A stretch of 55,830 nucleotides of DNA from Polaromonas sp. (GCF_029945685.1 NZ_JAQSDA010000026.1:25567-81396), one strand, 5' to 3'. Counted from the stretch's first letter, positions 20,601 to 29,186 are shown. Notes: generated by a model from the letters alone, not told the origin. Numbers and translations: made by a program.

Positions 20601-22329
20601 GTACATGGGCCGGGAGGCGCGTTTTGCGGTTGCTGTGGACATCACCGCGCAGATCAGGGCAGAAAAGGACGTGCAGGATTACCTGTTCACGCTGCAACGT
20701 GCCGCCGACGCGACCCATGCCATCACGCGCCATCGCACTGTCGAGGCGACGATGCAGGAAACCGTGGACCAGGTCCGTGCTGTGGTGGGTGTCCACCAGG
20801 CCGTGGTGAGCCTGACGGTCTCGGGTGAGCAGGCGCGGACCGTCAACGCCGTGTCGCACTCGGACAAATATGCCCACTGCCGCGACATGGTGCGCCTGAC
20901 CCATGCCTGTGGTCTGGATGCCGTCGTCTGCGAAACCAACCGACCGGTGCGGCTGACCCAGTCCGCGCTGGAGGCGGACGCGCGCTGGGCGGGTGCTGGC
21001 GATGACACCGAGGCCGGCACCTTCATGCGCGGCTGGCTGGCGGTTCCACTGACGGGCCAAAGCGGCGAGAACATCGGGCTGCTGCAATTGAGCGATAAAT
21101 ACGATGGCGAATTCACATTGCAGGACCAGTATGTGGGCGTCGAACTCGCGCAACTGGCGTCCATTGCCATTGAGAACACCCAGCTTTTCGAGCAAGTCCA
21201 GCAGCTCAATCAGGGGCTGGAGGAAAAAGTCGTTGAAAGGACAGCCGCCCTGACGCGGCAGGAGGCCCTGTTCCGGGCGCTGGCCGAGCAGGCCCCGCAG
21301 ATCATCTGGAATGTCGACGTCGACGGCAAGGTGACCTATCTCAATCGCAAGTGGTACGAATTGATGGGCGGGGAACCGGCCGACTGGATGGGGTACAAGT
21401 GGACCGCCGTGGTGCACCCGGACGACCTCGCTGACATGTCTGCCAAGTGGAAGATGTCCCGCCTGAGCCTGACCTCCTACGTGGGAATGCGGCGCCTGCG
21501 TGCGGCGGACGGAACCTACCACACCATGTCTTACCGGGGATCTCCGGTGCTCGATGACGCAGGTGCCGTACTGTTCTGGGTCGGTATTGATGCCGATGTG
21601 ACCGAAATCAAGGACATTGAAACAGCCCTGCGCCTGTCCAACCAGGAACTTGAAGCCTTTTCCTACTCGGTGTCGCATGACCTGCGTTCACCGCTGAATA
21701 CGGTGGACGGCTTCAGCCGCCTGCTGGCCAAGCAGCTCAACGCCGGCAGCCCGAACGAAAAGATCCAGCACTACCTGTCCCGCATCCACGCGGGCGTGGC
21801 CCAGATGGGGCGGCTGATCGAAGACCTGTTGTCCCTGGCGCAGGTGTCGCGCATGCAGTTGCGCCATGAAACGGTGGATTTGAGCGCCATGGCGCGGGAA
21901 ATCGCTGAGGAATGCCAGGGGCGCAACCCGGAGCGCGTGGCCAGTATGAACATTGAACCGGGTTTGCAAGCCCAGGGGGACGGGCGGCTGATCCATGTCG
22001 TGATGGAAAACCTGCTCGGCAACGCCTGGAAGTTCTCGTCCGGGCGATCTCGCACCGAGATCCGGGTTGGCCGCACGACCGACGCCGCGGGGCTGCCGGT
22101 CTTCTTTGTGCAGGACAACGGCGCGGGCTTTGACATGGCCTATGCCGACAAGCTTTTCAATACCTTTCAGCGGCTGCATGCCGTGACCGAGTTTCCGGGA
22201 ACCGGTGTGGGGCTGGCGACCGTCAGTCGCGTGATCAGCCGTCACGGCGGCAGGGTTTGGGCGCAGGCCGAGCCCGGCAAAGGGGCCACCTTCTTTTTTA
22301 CCCTGCCCGGTAGCGGGGCCGCCGCTTGA
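17638..22329 (+). CDS. Large multi-PAS/GAF sensor histidine kinase
   Basis: 1563 residues from the ATG at 17638, which places the first membrane helix at about residues 8-30. A periplasmic Cache-like sensor (about 35-275), a second membrane helix (about 280-303) and a HAMP linker follow. Then come roughly five PAS/PAC domains (375-1012), a GAF domain (about 1018-1192), a sixth PAS (about 1210-1328), and HisKA with H1347 (YSVSHDLRSPL). The ATPase ends with ENLLGNAWKF, DNGAGFDM and GTGVGLATV. No receiver is attached, so phosphate must go to a separate regulator; the Rcp1-like protein upstream is the best candidate. Ligands are unknown. An alternative start at 17476 would add 54 unusual residues. 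Confidence 0.9.
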   Translation: MRADVSLRTRIVVLVIVAIVPLFGLSMFKALHNADAELERAKVNLQFAASLAAASQERVADSARQVLTLLASLPEVRDGSNADCDHHFSSLTRHLPEYANLGVVGLDGQTRCHALGSASKAFLGDRTYFREAIAQRRFVVGTYVVGRLAGTPVLTFALPVMGAGDKVTGVVYASFDLARMADTIAGIQLPVGAALGVQDREGTLLAGRPVLPIRVGDKVRSPVLQEAVKAMGSGVREGQDGGGHKRLWAFMPSSPRAEAAVFVSVSMDRELIVAPVRRQLWVELAALALVAILGGWIAWMIGGRSIVAPARQLLHATRELEKGHLEARVPMRPGDDRSEFSRIAAGFNLMADSLQHRERALENELTRNRQAYATLELTINSMQEGLLALDAAGRVLLVNQTAAQLFAIDETSLVLAPQWPQRQGLMAPDTQLPYSFEELPLYKALQGERGGPLPVLVRNEREPEGRLISCSYRPMQGSDGIVGALMVFSDITRVQQLQQEQTRSYEELREVQRKLLNAQRLGRIGNWELDLKTGKLWWSDEVYELYGLTPGEFDHHPDSVTTMIHPDDRAGYIARRDEAMRAGLGLDVEYRIRTPGGQTRWIHQMGELYADDKGTPLLRAGVVQDITGRKVAEQAATRTTELLQRTGDMGKIGGWEVVLDGMQAIWSEQIYRIHEVDQNVAVSATEALAFYAPEARPVMNAAARAAVEHGRPWDLELPMVTAKGRRIWVKTQGRALWRDGKVERLVGALQDITEKHESEEQLQLLETAIARLNDIVLITEADPLDEPGPRIVFVNNAFERRTGYSREEALGRSPRFLQGPATQRAELDRIGAALRKGESVRAELINYKKGGEEIWLDLDMVPIADPHGRVTHIVAVERDITRRKLAEQAMVDSEQRYAALFKAAPVPMWIVDAETARFLAVNEAAVANYGHSREEFLQLTLFDIRSGTEQARLKQHLAKGIIDQPGRWLHLRKDGVEFPVDTVARAITYMGREARFAVAVDITAQIRAEKDVQDYLFTLQRAADATHAITRHRTVEATMQETVDQVRAVVGVHQAVVSLTVSGEQARTVNAVSHSDKYAHCRDMVRLTHACGLDAVVCETNRPVRLTQSALEADARWAGAGDDTEAGTFMRGWLAVPLTGQSGENIGLLQLSDKYDGEFTLQDQYVGVELAQLASIAIENTQLFEQVQQLNQGLEEKVVERTAALTRQEALFRALAEQAPQIIWNVDVDGKVTYLNRKWYELMGGEPADWMGYKWTAVVHPDDLADMSAKWKMSRLSLTSYVGMRRLRAADGTYHTMSYRGSPVLDDAGAVLFWVGIDADVTEIKDIETALRLSNQELEAFSYSVSHDLRSPLNTVDGFSRLLAKQLNAGSPNEKIQHYLSRIHAGVAQMGRLIEDLLSLAQVSRMQLRHETVDLSAMAREIAEECQGRNPERVASMNIEPGLQAQGDGRLIHVVMENLLGNAWKFSSGRSRTEIRVGRTTDAAGLPVFFVQDNGAGFDMAYADKLFNTFQRLHAVTEFPGTGVGLATVSRVISRHGGRVWAQAEPGKGATFFFTLPGSGAAA

Positions 22330-22341
22330 GGGCAGTGAGCA

Positions 22342-22364
22342 TGTCCAGTTGTAGAAGTTGGACA
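22342..22364. promoter_or_regulatory. Inverted repeat TGTCCA-N11-TGGACA
   Basis: Half-sites TGTCCA (22342-22347) and TGGACA (22359-22364) flank an 11-base spacer, just after the large kinase gene and before the HTH-receiver gene. It could be an operator or a weak hairpin; no T run follows. Confidence 0.35.
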
Positions 22365-22391
22365 GGAATTGATAGCCATTAAATCCAATTG

Positions 22392-22418
22392 ATTAAATTC
22401 ATTAAATTGTTTAAATTG
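22392..22418. repeat. Three tandem 9-bp AT-rich repeats (iteron-like)
   Basis: ATTAAATTC (22392-22400), ATTAAATTG (22401-22409) and TTTAAATTG (22410-22418) follow each other with exact 9-bp period, and a fourth ATTAAAT lies at 22378-22384. They end 28 bases before the ATG of the HTH-receiver gene. Excisionase/BldC-type HTH proteins are known to bind AT-rich direct repeats, so an autoregulatory site is plausible. Confidence 0.65.
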
Positions 22419-22445
22419 CAGGTGTCATTTTTAATAGGCCTCCTT

Positions 22446-23087
22446 ATGCCCCGCGAACCCCAGACTTTCGAAAATGCCATCACTGCGAGCGAGTTCTCGA
22501 GCGATGACTATTGCGGGACCACTTATGCCGCCAAATTGCTGGGCTTGTCGGTCGCCACCGTCCAGTCACTGGTCGAAAAGGGCGAAATTGAAGCGTGGAA
22601 GACCCTGGGCGGGCACCGCCGGCTTTCCCTGCGTGCCATCAATGCCTATCTTCAGAAAAGCAGTCCGCAACGCGCCCAGGTGGATGCAGATCCACGCAAT
22701 CGACTCAGCGTCCTCGTGGTGGAGGACGACGATGCCACCTGCGAGCTTTACAGGGCCCATTTCGACGAATGGGACATGGCGGTGGACTGCAGCTTCATGC
22801 CGTCTGCCCTGGAGGCCCTGATGGACATTGCCAGCATGCGACCGGACCTCCTGATCACGGACCTGAACATGCCCGGCGTGGACGGCATGGAGATGCTGCG
22901 CGCCCTCAAGCGCAATCAGCAACTGCTGGCGATGCAGATCCTGGTGATCAGCGGCTTGCCGCGTGAATCGGTTACGGAAAGAGGAGGCCTGCCACCCAAC
23001 TCGTACTACCTTGAAAAGCCGATCAATTTCGACTGGTTGCACGGGTACGTGACTGCCCTGCTGGTGGCCAACCGCAAGTGGCGCTAG
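22446..23087 (+). CDS. Excisionase-type HTH fused to a response-regulator receiver
   Basis: 213 residues from the ATG at 22446. Residues about 23-70 form a winged, MerR/excisionase-like helix-turn-helix (TYAAKLLGLSVATVQSLV, then KTLGGHRRLSLRAINAYL). Residues about 85-205 are a receiver domain with VVEDDDAT, phospho-acceptor D139 (ITDLNMPGVDG) and lysine in LEKPINF. The order (DNA-binding domain first, receiver second) is the reverse of most response regulators. It lies between two histidine kinases. The frame is open back to a TTG at 22389, but those codons would translate the 9-bp repeats, so the later ATG is preferred despite a poor Shine-Dalgarno site. Target genes are unknown. Confidence 0.85.
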   Translation: MPREPQTFENAITASEFSSDDYCGTTYAAKLLGLSVATVQSLVEKGEIEAWKTLGGHRRLSLRAINAYLQKSSPQRAQVDADPRNRLSVLVVEDDDATCELYRAHFDEWDMAVDCSFMPSALEALMDIASMRPDLLITDLNMPGVDGMEMLRALKRNQQLLAMQILVISGLPRESVTERGGLPPNSYYLEKPINFDWLHGYVTALLVANRKWR

Positions 23088-23143
23088 CCGGACCATTTCA
23101 CCGGTAAGCGTGGGCGGTCTCCTGCGTTGGAAGAAGCCTGACC

Positions 23144-24727
23144 TTGACCCCGCTGACCCTCCTCAAGGCGTGGCTGAAGTCACTGAGGGGAAGCCGGCGG
23201 GCGCTGTTTCCAGGGGCCCAGACCAGGCCGGCGCACCCCAACGCAGAGGCCTTGCAGGCCGGTCTCGATCTGTCGTCTGACGGCATCGTATTGCTGGACA
23301 ACAGCGGCCGGGTGGTGGCCTACAACAGTTGCGCCCAGGCGCTCATGCATTCCCCGCTTGGTGATTTGCATGGCCTTGATTTCTGGGATGCAGCAGCAGA
23401 AGAAGTAGCAGAGGAGTACCGCAGCGCCGCCGAAGAGGCGCTGCTGAAAACGGGGAGCCATACCTTTACCGTCCGTCATGCATTTGAGGACCAGTGGGTC
23501 GACTACTGCCTGCGCCGGCATGCCGACGGCCTGCTGGTGACCCTCAAGGATGTCAGCGCGATCCAGCGGGTCTCGCGCTCGCTCAGACACAGCGAAGCCA
23601 GCAACCAGGCTCTGTTCGACGCCCATCCGCAGGCGATGTGGCTGTTCGATCCAGGCTCCCGGCGCATTCTGGCAGCCAACAACGCTACTGCCGCACTGTA
23701 TGGCATGGCGCCGGAAATGCTGAGCGCGCTGTTTGTTGAATCGCTTTTTCCCGACGATGAGGGGGCCGCCCTGCTGGACTCCCTGCCGCCAGGCGACTTT
23801 CAGCAGGAGACGCGACTGTGTACCCAGAAGAAGGCCGATGGCGAGCGCATGCTTGTTGAACTCACTTGCTCCAGCGTGCAATGGGCGTTGCGGCCGATCG
23901 TCCTGGTCAGCGTGACCGACGTAGGCGCACGCCATCTTGCCGACGCTCACCTCTCCAGGCTCAATGAAGAGCTTGAGATGCGCATCGAGGCGTGTACCGG
24001 GGAACTGCAGCGCAGCCGTGGCGAACTGGAGGCTTTCACGAGCGCGATGCTGCACGACCTGAAGGCGCCACTGCATGTCATCGTCGGTTTTGCCGCCACG
24101 CTGGCAGAGCGCCACGGCGGCTCGCTCGACGCGCAAGGTCAGCACTACCTCGCGCGTATCCGGGTGAGCAGTCTCCAACTGGCCAGGCTGATCGATGATT
24201 TGCGCACCCTGACTTATTTGCCGAACATGCCCATGACGCCGGAACGGGTAGATCTGGCCCCCGTGTGCCAGCGTCTGATGGACGAGTTGCGCAAGCGCGA
24301 GCCGGCACGGCATCTGGTGCTTGAAATGGAACCCGAGTTGCCGCTGATCTGCGACAAAACCCAGCTTTCCATGGCGCTGGCCTGTCTGCTCGATAACGCC
24401 TGGAAGTTCACTTCCCGGAAAGAGCAGAGCTGGATCCGGGTGGCCCTCATGACAGGGGGAAATCCCGCAGAGATCGTGCTGTCGGTGTCTGACAACGGGG
24501 CCGGTTTCGATACCGCCTACACGGGCAAGCTGTTCACCGCCTTCGAGCGTCTGCACTCGTCGGTGGATTTTCCCGGTGTCGGTTTGGGTCTGGCGATCGT
24601 CAAGCGTGTCGCGCAGTTGCATGGCGGTGAAGTCTGGGCTGTTGCTGCTGACAAGGGCGGGGCCAGCTTCTTCATGTCCCTGCCGCAGGACTCGGAATCG
24701 GCCGGCAGGTCCCCGCCAGCAGTCTGA
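23144..24727 (+). CDS. PAS-domain sensor histidine kinase (soluble)
   Basis: 527 residues from a TTG start (23144) with GGAAGAAG about seven bases upstream. Two PAS domains are visible (about 35-140 and 150-265), followed by a coiled linker. HisKA carries H304 (AMLHDLKAPLHV), and the ATPase domain has CLLDNAWKFT, DNGAGFDTAY and GVGLGLAIVKR. No membrane segment or signal peptide is seen, so it senses an intracellular cue. The kinase core resembles that of the large kinase upstream and of the kinase at 43559, indicating a family expanded within this region. It starts 56 bases after the HTH-receiver gene, making that protein its probable partner. Confidence 0.87.
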   Translation: MTPLTLLKAWLKSLRGSRRALFPGAQTRPAHPNAEALQAGLDLSSDGIVLLDNSGRVVAYNSCAQALMHSPLGDLHGLDFWDAAAEEVAEEYRSAAEEALLKTGSHTFTVRHAFEDQWVDYCLRRHADGLLVTLKDVSAIQRVSRSLRHSEASNQALFDAHPQAMWLFDPGSRRILAANNATAALYGMAPEMLSALFVESLFPDDEGAALLDSLPPGDFQQETRLCTQKKADGERMLVELTCSSVQWALRPIVLVSVTDVGARHLADAHLSRLNEELEMRIEACTGELQRSRGELEAFTSAMLHDLKAPLHVIVGFAATLAERHGGSLDAQGQHYLARIRVSSLQLARLIDDLRTLTYLPNMPMTPERVDLAPVCQRLMDELRKREPARHLVLEMEPELPLICDKTQLSMALACLLDNAWKFTSRKEQSWIRVALMTGGNPAEIVLSVSDNGAGFDTAYTGKLFTAFERLHSSVDFPGVGLGLAIVKRVAQLHGGEVWAVAADKGGASFFMSLPQDSESAGRSPPAV

Positions 24728-25039
24728 CCGATCCGGGGCGGCCTCCTTTCGCGCGTCCCGACGCGCGAAAGGAGGTCTGGCTTTCGGATTCAGGTGGATG
24801 AAGCGGTTGGGGCGGGGCTCCGGCTCAGGGCAGGCAGCGCCCCCTTTCCGCCGTCGTGAACTCCTATTTCGTCGACGCGCGGCATTTCGGTTTTACATAC
24901 GGAAAACAGAAGGAGAATTCCGGTCTTTCTTGGGTGATCGAATTCATGCCCCAGGCTTATAGTTCCGGCTGGAAAGCCCGCTGTCTGCGCGATTGGTCAA
25001 AGACGGGGATAACTTCTTCTCACCACCTGGCGCCAGAGA
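24728..25039. other. 312-bp gap before the EAL-like/HDOD triplet
   Basis: The first 50 bases hold the long palindrome described separately. The rest has no recognised gene. Short open frames begin at 24857 and elsewhere, but they lack family resemblance and Shine-Dalgarno support. Confidence 0.6.
24742..24775. terminator. Perfect 16-bp inverted repeat, probable transcript end
   Basis: CCTCCTTTCGCGCGTC (24742-24757) and its exact complement GACGCGCGAAAGGAGG (24760-24775) are separated by only CC. The hairpin would be very stable (a 2-base loop would open to a slightly larger one). It lies 14 bases after the kinase stop. Only CTGGCTTTC follows, without a proper T run, so it may instead be a processing, blocking or protein-binding site. 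Confidence 0.6.
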
Positions 25040-26242
25040 TTGTCACGCGAAAATAGCTTTCTTTTCCGAGTACCGCTGCTGGACGCGAAGCAACACGTCA
25101 TTGGCTACCGGCTGGCCTTCCAGGGCGACGGAGCTGCGAGCGAAACCTCTGGTGGAGCTGGCGCGGACCTGCTCCTGACCCTTGTGGCCGGGCGTTCCGG
25201 CGAAAACAGGTCGGGCCTGTATTTCATGGAGACGGGTCCCGCCGGGCTGTCCGATGAGCTGGTGCAAACCCTGTCCCCTCCTACCGCGGTGCTGGTCCTC
25301 AAGCCGGACGACCTGCTCGCTGAAAACCACCTTGCTCTGGCGTCGTCCTTTAGGGAGAAGGGTGGGGTCCTGGCGTTGCGCGATGCCAGCCCCGACCTGT
25401 TGAAGGCAAACGGACCGCTGCTTCCTCACCTGAGCTACATTTTTCTCCCCCATGGCCATCCGGACCTTGGCGAGATTGCCGATTGGTCCCGCCGCAGGCA
25501 GCCGGACATGGCCCTGATCGTGGACGCCATCCCGGGCTGGCGGGAGTTTGAAGCCTGCACGGGTTCGGGCATTCACGGTGTCTTCCAGAATTTATGTGCT
25601 GCTCGCCGCGAGACGAGTTCGCCGGGGAAACTGGGGCCCCAGGCGCAACAGATTTTGCAACTGATGCACATGGTTCAGGGGGATGCCGATATTCGCCACC
25701 TGGAAAAAGTCCTCAAGAGCGACGTTGCCCTTTCCTATAAATTGCTGCGCTATATCAATTCTGCGGGTTTCGGCCTGGAATTTGAAATAGACTCGCCGCG
25801 ACATGCCGTCGCCATGCTCGGTTATGCGCCCATGTTCCGCTGGCTTTTGCTCTTGCTGGTGCGGACCAATACCGTGGCATTTTCTCCCGCGCTGATGCAG
25901 GCCGCCATGGTTCGTGGACGGTTCGCAGAACTGCTGGGCCAGGGCTTTCTCTCCAGGAGAGAAGCGGAAAACCTGTTTGTGGTTGGCATGTTCTCGTTTC
26001 TCGACCATCTGCTGGGAATTCCGGTACAGGAAGTACTCAAGCAACTGACCTTGCCCGAAACAGTGTCACAGGCCTTGCTCTCGCGCGAAGGCGTCTACGG
26101 GCCGGTTCTGGCACTGGTCGAGGCATGTGAACAGGTGGATGGGCGGGCTGCCCATCTGGCGCAAGCCCTCTCCATGACGGCGGCCCACGTGAACGAGGCG
26201 CATTTGTCGGCGCTTGCCTGGGCGCAGAACATCAAGCTTTAA
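25040..26242 (+). CDS. Degenerate EAL-like/HDOD signalling protein, copy 1
   Basis: 400 residues from a TTG at 25040; no better start precedes the conserved FLFRVPLLDAKQHVIGY. Residues 1-195 are related to the EAL phosphodiesterase fold (YuxH type). The position of the EAL motif reads GYRLAFQ, so the catalytic glutamate is absent and cyclic-di-GMP hydrolysis is not expected. Residues about 197-390 form an HDOD domain (QILQLMHMVQGDADIRHLEK, then YINSAGFG). The chain ends WAQNIKL like the two copies downstream. Such proteins act by protein contacts in signalling. It is the first of three tandem paralogues before the che genes. Confidence 0.83.
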   Translation: MSRENSFLFRVPLLDAKQHVIGYRLAFQGDGAASETSGGAGADLLLTLVAGRSGENRSGLYFMETGPAGLSDELVQTLSPPTAVLVLKPDDLLAENHLALASSFREKGGVLALRDASPDLLKANGPLLPHLSYIFLPHGHPDLGEIADWSRRRQPDMALIVDAIPGWREFEACTGSGIHGVFQNLCAARRETSSPGKLGPQAQQILQLMHMVQGDADIRHLEKVLKSDVALSYKLLRYINSAGFGLEFEIDSPRHAVAMLGYAPMFRWLLLLLVRTNTVAFSPALMQAAMVRGRFAELLGQGFLSRREAENLFVVGMFSFLDHLLGIPVQEVLKQLTLPETVSQALLSREGVYGPVLALVEACEQVDGRAAHLAQALSMTAAHVNEAHLSALAWAQNIKL

Positions 26243-26531
26243 CTTGCCCGGTCGACATACACTCCGGGCACCGTCCCGCCGCCCATCACCCGCAATACTC
26301 CTCGCCGCCCCGACAAAGTCCAGCATCTGGCCACGAGAAGCGGCGTTACCGCAGCGGGCATGGATTGGGCAAGGGTCTGAGGTTCCTTCTGCCCACGCGG
26401 TAAAACGAGGGGGCATTACCCGTCTTTTCTGGCAACCGATCGAGCCTCCCGCCGCCTACATTAAAAATAATGAAGAAGACCGTAATGAAACAGTGTCTGG
26501 CCTTTGTTGTGCCAGCGAGGCCTGGCGTCTG

Positions 26532-27731
26532 ATGGCGGCCAACAGCTACCTTGTCCGAGCTCCCCTGCTTGACCCGAAGCAGCAGGTCATCGGGTACAAG
26601 TTCGCCTGGCAGAAAACTGGCGAAAGTGGCGACTTGGCCCGAGAGGCGGAGCAGCATCAGCTATTTTCCTTTGTTGCCGAGCATGTGGGCGATGCCAGGC
26701 TGGGCCTGCTCTTCCTTGACGCCCATTCCGCCGTGCTGTCTGCTGCGGCGCTGCAGATATTGCCGCCTGCAAGCACGGTGCTGGTGCTGAACCGTGCCGA
26801 CCTGGTGGACGAGGACCATCTGGCGCCGGCTGCGGGGTTGCGCAGGCGTGGTTTTGGTCTGGCACTGCGCGATGCAGATCTCGCCTGGCTGGAGTCGGAT
26901 GAGACGGTGGTACCGCTGATCACCCACGTGGAGCTGGGCGCGGATCACCCGGAGCTGGCCCCCATCAGCAAGCTCGCCAGAAGCAGGAAAATTCCGCTAT
27001 CAGTGGTGGTCAACCGGTTTCCCGGATGGCGGGAGTTCGATGCCTGTGCCCTCATGGGCCTGAATGGGATTTTTGGGGATATCTGCCGGACACCGCGCCT
27101 GCCGAACCCCGCGGAAAAACCAAGCCCGCAAGCCGTGCTGATTTTGCAGCTCATGCAACTGGTGCAGGACAACGCCGACATTCGCCATCTGGAGAAAATC
27201 CTGAATCAGGATGGGTCGATTTCCGAAAAATTGCTCCATCACATGAATTCCGCCAGGTTCGGCCTCGACGGCCGGATCGAGTCGATGCGCCAGGCGGTGG
27301 CCATGCTGGGTTACAAGCCATTGTTCCGCTGGCTGTCGCTGTTGCTGGCCATCACCAGCAAATCCGGGTTTTCCCCCGCACTGTTGCAGGCCGCCATTAT
27401 TCGCGGGCGCTTTATCGAACTGCTTGGTCAGGGGCTGCTTCACAGGAGTGAGGCGGACAACCTGTTTGTTGTCGGTACATTTTCCCTGCTGGACCAGTTG
27501 CTGGGTATTCCTGTCGACCAGGTATTCAGTCAGGTGGTGTTGCCGGAACCTGTCGCGCTGGCATTGCGATCCCGCGAAGGGGTGTACGGGCCGTTTCTTG
27601 CGCTGGCAGAGGCCTGTGAGCAAGACGACGGGGGGGCGGAGGCACTGGCCAGTGCGCTGTCCATGGACGCCCAGCGTGTCAACCAGGCGCATTTTGCTGC
27701 GATGGTCTGGGCGCAGAACATCAAGCTCTAG
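26532..27731 (+). CDS. Degenerate EAL-like/HDOD signalling protein, copy 2
   Basis: 399 residues from the ATG at 26532, chosen because it matches the N-terminus of copy 3 (NSYLVRAPLLDPKQQVIGY); the frame is open back to 26214, but that part has no counterpart. The EAL position reads GYKFAWQ, without the catalytic glutamate. The HDOD half shows ILQLMQLVQDNADIRHLEK and MRQAVAMLGYKPLFRWLSLL. It ends WAQNIKL. It is separated from copy 1 by 289 bp, with no convincing terminator or promoter. Confidence 0.85.
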   Translation: MAANSYLVRAPLLDPKQQVIGYKFAWQKTGESGDLAREAEQHQLFSFVAEHVGDARLGLLFLDAHSAVLSAAALQILPPASTVLVLNRADLVDEDHLAPAAGLRRRGFGLALRDADLAWLESDETVVPLITHVELGADHPELAPISKLARSRKIPLSVVVNRFPGWREFDACALMGLNGIFGDICRTPRLPNPAEKPSPQAVLILQLMQLVQDNADIRHLEKILNQDGSISEKLLHHMNSARFGLDGRIESMRQAVAMLGYKPLFRWLSLLLAITSKSGFSPALLQAAIIRGRFIELLGQGLLHRSEADNLFVVGTFSLLDQLLGIPVDQVFSQVVLPEPVALALRSREGVYGPFLALAEACEQDDGGAEALASALSMDAQRVNQAHFAAMVWAQNIKL

Positions 27732-27989
27732 AACTCCTGCAAAAGAAGCTGATGTCGGGGACGCAGGTCATGGCGGCAGGAGCCTTGTCCGGAAAACCGC
27801 GCAAGGGCGGTGTCCGGATATTAGCGCCATGTCTGATTTTTCAATCAAAAAACAGAGGGATGATTTCCTGTCTTCTTTCAGGAGTCAAACCCGCTCGCTG
27901 TACTTACAGTTACTTCAGGAAAGACCCGCTATCGGCACTGCCGACCAAGCGCGGGCCTATCCTCGTCCTCCCAACTGGTCAGAAGCCTG

Positions 27990-29186
27990 ATGTTTGAAAC
28001 CAAATACCTTGTGCGCGCTCCCTTGCTTGATCCCCGGCAGAATGTGCTGGGCTACAAGCTCGGATGGCAGAAAAAAGAGAATGGCGCTGCCTTGTCCAGA
28101 GAGGCAGACCTGCGTCAGCTGCTGGCTTTTGTCGGTGAGCATGCCGCAGAGCGGCTGGGTTTGTTGTATGTGGAGGCTGTTCCCGGACTACTGACCGCCG
28201 ACGCGCTAAAAAGCGTGTCTCCGGCGACAACAGTGCTGGTTCTCCAGCAGGACGCCCTGCTGGATAGCGGGCACATGACATTGGTCGTGTCACTGATCGA
28301 ACAGGGTTATGCCGTCGCACTACAGGATGCGGATCTTGCCCGCCTGGCCGCGAGCCCGGCCCTGCTTTCCATTGTGACGCAGGTGGAGGTCGCGCACGAT
28401 CACCCGGACCTGGCTGCGATAAGCAGGCTGTCTCAGATCAGCGCGTCGTCGTTCTCAGTGCTCGTGAGGAGGTTCCCGGGATGGCGGGAGTTCGACGCGT
28501 GCGCGTCACTGGGCTTGAACGGATTTTTCCCGAATCTCTGCATGGCGGCTCGCGAGTCAAATCCCCGCGGGGAGCTGGGGCCGCAAGCGGCACTGATTCT
28601 CAAGCTGATGAAGATGGTTCAGGATAATGCCGACGTACGCGAGCTGGAAAAGGTTCTCAAACACGACGCAACCATTTCATACAAGCTGTTTCGCTACATC
28701 AACTCAGCTGGTTTCGGTATCGAAGTCGAGATCGAATCGCTTCGGCTTGCGGTGGCCATGCTTGGTTACAGGCCACTGTTTCGCTGGCTTTCGCTGTTGC
28801 TGGCAGCAACCAGCAGCACCGGGTTTTCCCCGGCACTGATGCAGGCTGCGATTGTTCGGGGGCACTTTGCGGAATTGCTCGGACGGGGCGCACTCCCGAA
28901 AAGCGAGGCTGAGAACCTCTTTTTTGTCGGCATGTTTTCCCTTCTCGACCGGTTGCTGGGAATTCCTATGCAGGAGGTGATGAGCAGAATCCTCCTGCCC
29001 GAGCCCGTGGTGCAGGCCCTGCTTGCCCGTGAAGGCCCGTACGGACCGTTTCTTGCGCTGGTGGAAGCCTGCGAGCAGGAAGACGGATGCGCGGCACTTT
29101 ACGCAGATGCCTTGTTCATGACGGCCGCGGACGTGAATCAGGCGCACGTCTCGGCATTGGCGTGGGCGCAGAACATCAAGCTTTAG
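27990..29186 (+). CDS. Degenerate EAL-like/HDOD signalling protein, copy 3
   Basis: 398 residues. N-terminal EAL-like domain begins YLVRAPLLDPRQNVLGYKLG and again lacks the catalytic glutamate (GYKLGWQ). The HDOD domain includes ILKLMKMVQDNADVRELEK and RLAVAMLGYRPLFRWL; the C-terminus is WAQNIKL. It resembles copy 2 more in its N-terminal segment, while all three share the same length and ends. It lies 199 bp before cheR and so links the sensory island with the chemotaxis genes. Confidence 0.85.
   Translation: MFETKYLVRAPLLDPRQNVLGYKLGWQKKENGAALSREADLRQLLAFVGEHAAERLGLLYVEAVPGLLTADALKSVSPATTVLVLQQDALLDSGHMTLVVSLIEQGYAVALQDADLARLAASPALLSIVTQVEVAHDHPDLAAISRLSQISASSFSVLVRRFPGWREFDACASLGLNGFFPNLCMAARESNPRGELGPQAALILKLMKMVQDNADVRELEKVLKHDATISYKLFRYINSAGFGIEVEIESLRLAVAMLGYRPLFRWLSLLLAATSSTGFSPALMQAAIVRGHFAELLGRGALPKSEAENLFFVGMFSLLDRLLGIPMQEVMSRILLPEPVVQALLAREGPYGPFLALVEACEQEDGCAALYADALFMTAADVNQAHVSALAWAQNIKL

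Noticed and set aside
26214..26531. 106-residue extension of the second HDOD gene
   Set aside because: It overlaps the end of copy 1 and has no counterpart in copies 1 and 3, while the ATG at 26532 aligns with the conserved N-terminus.
25040..29186. Active cyclic-di-GMP phosphodiesterase function for the EAL-like domains
   Set aside because: The EAL glutamate is replaced in all three copies, so catalysis is not supported.
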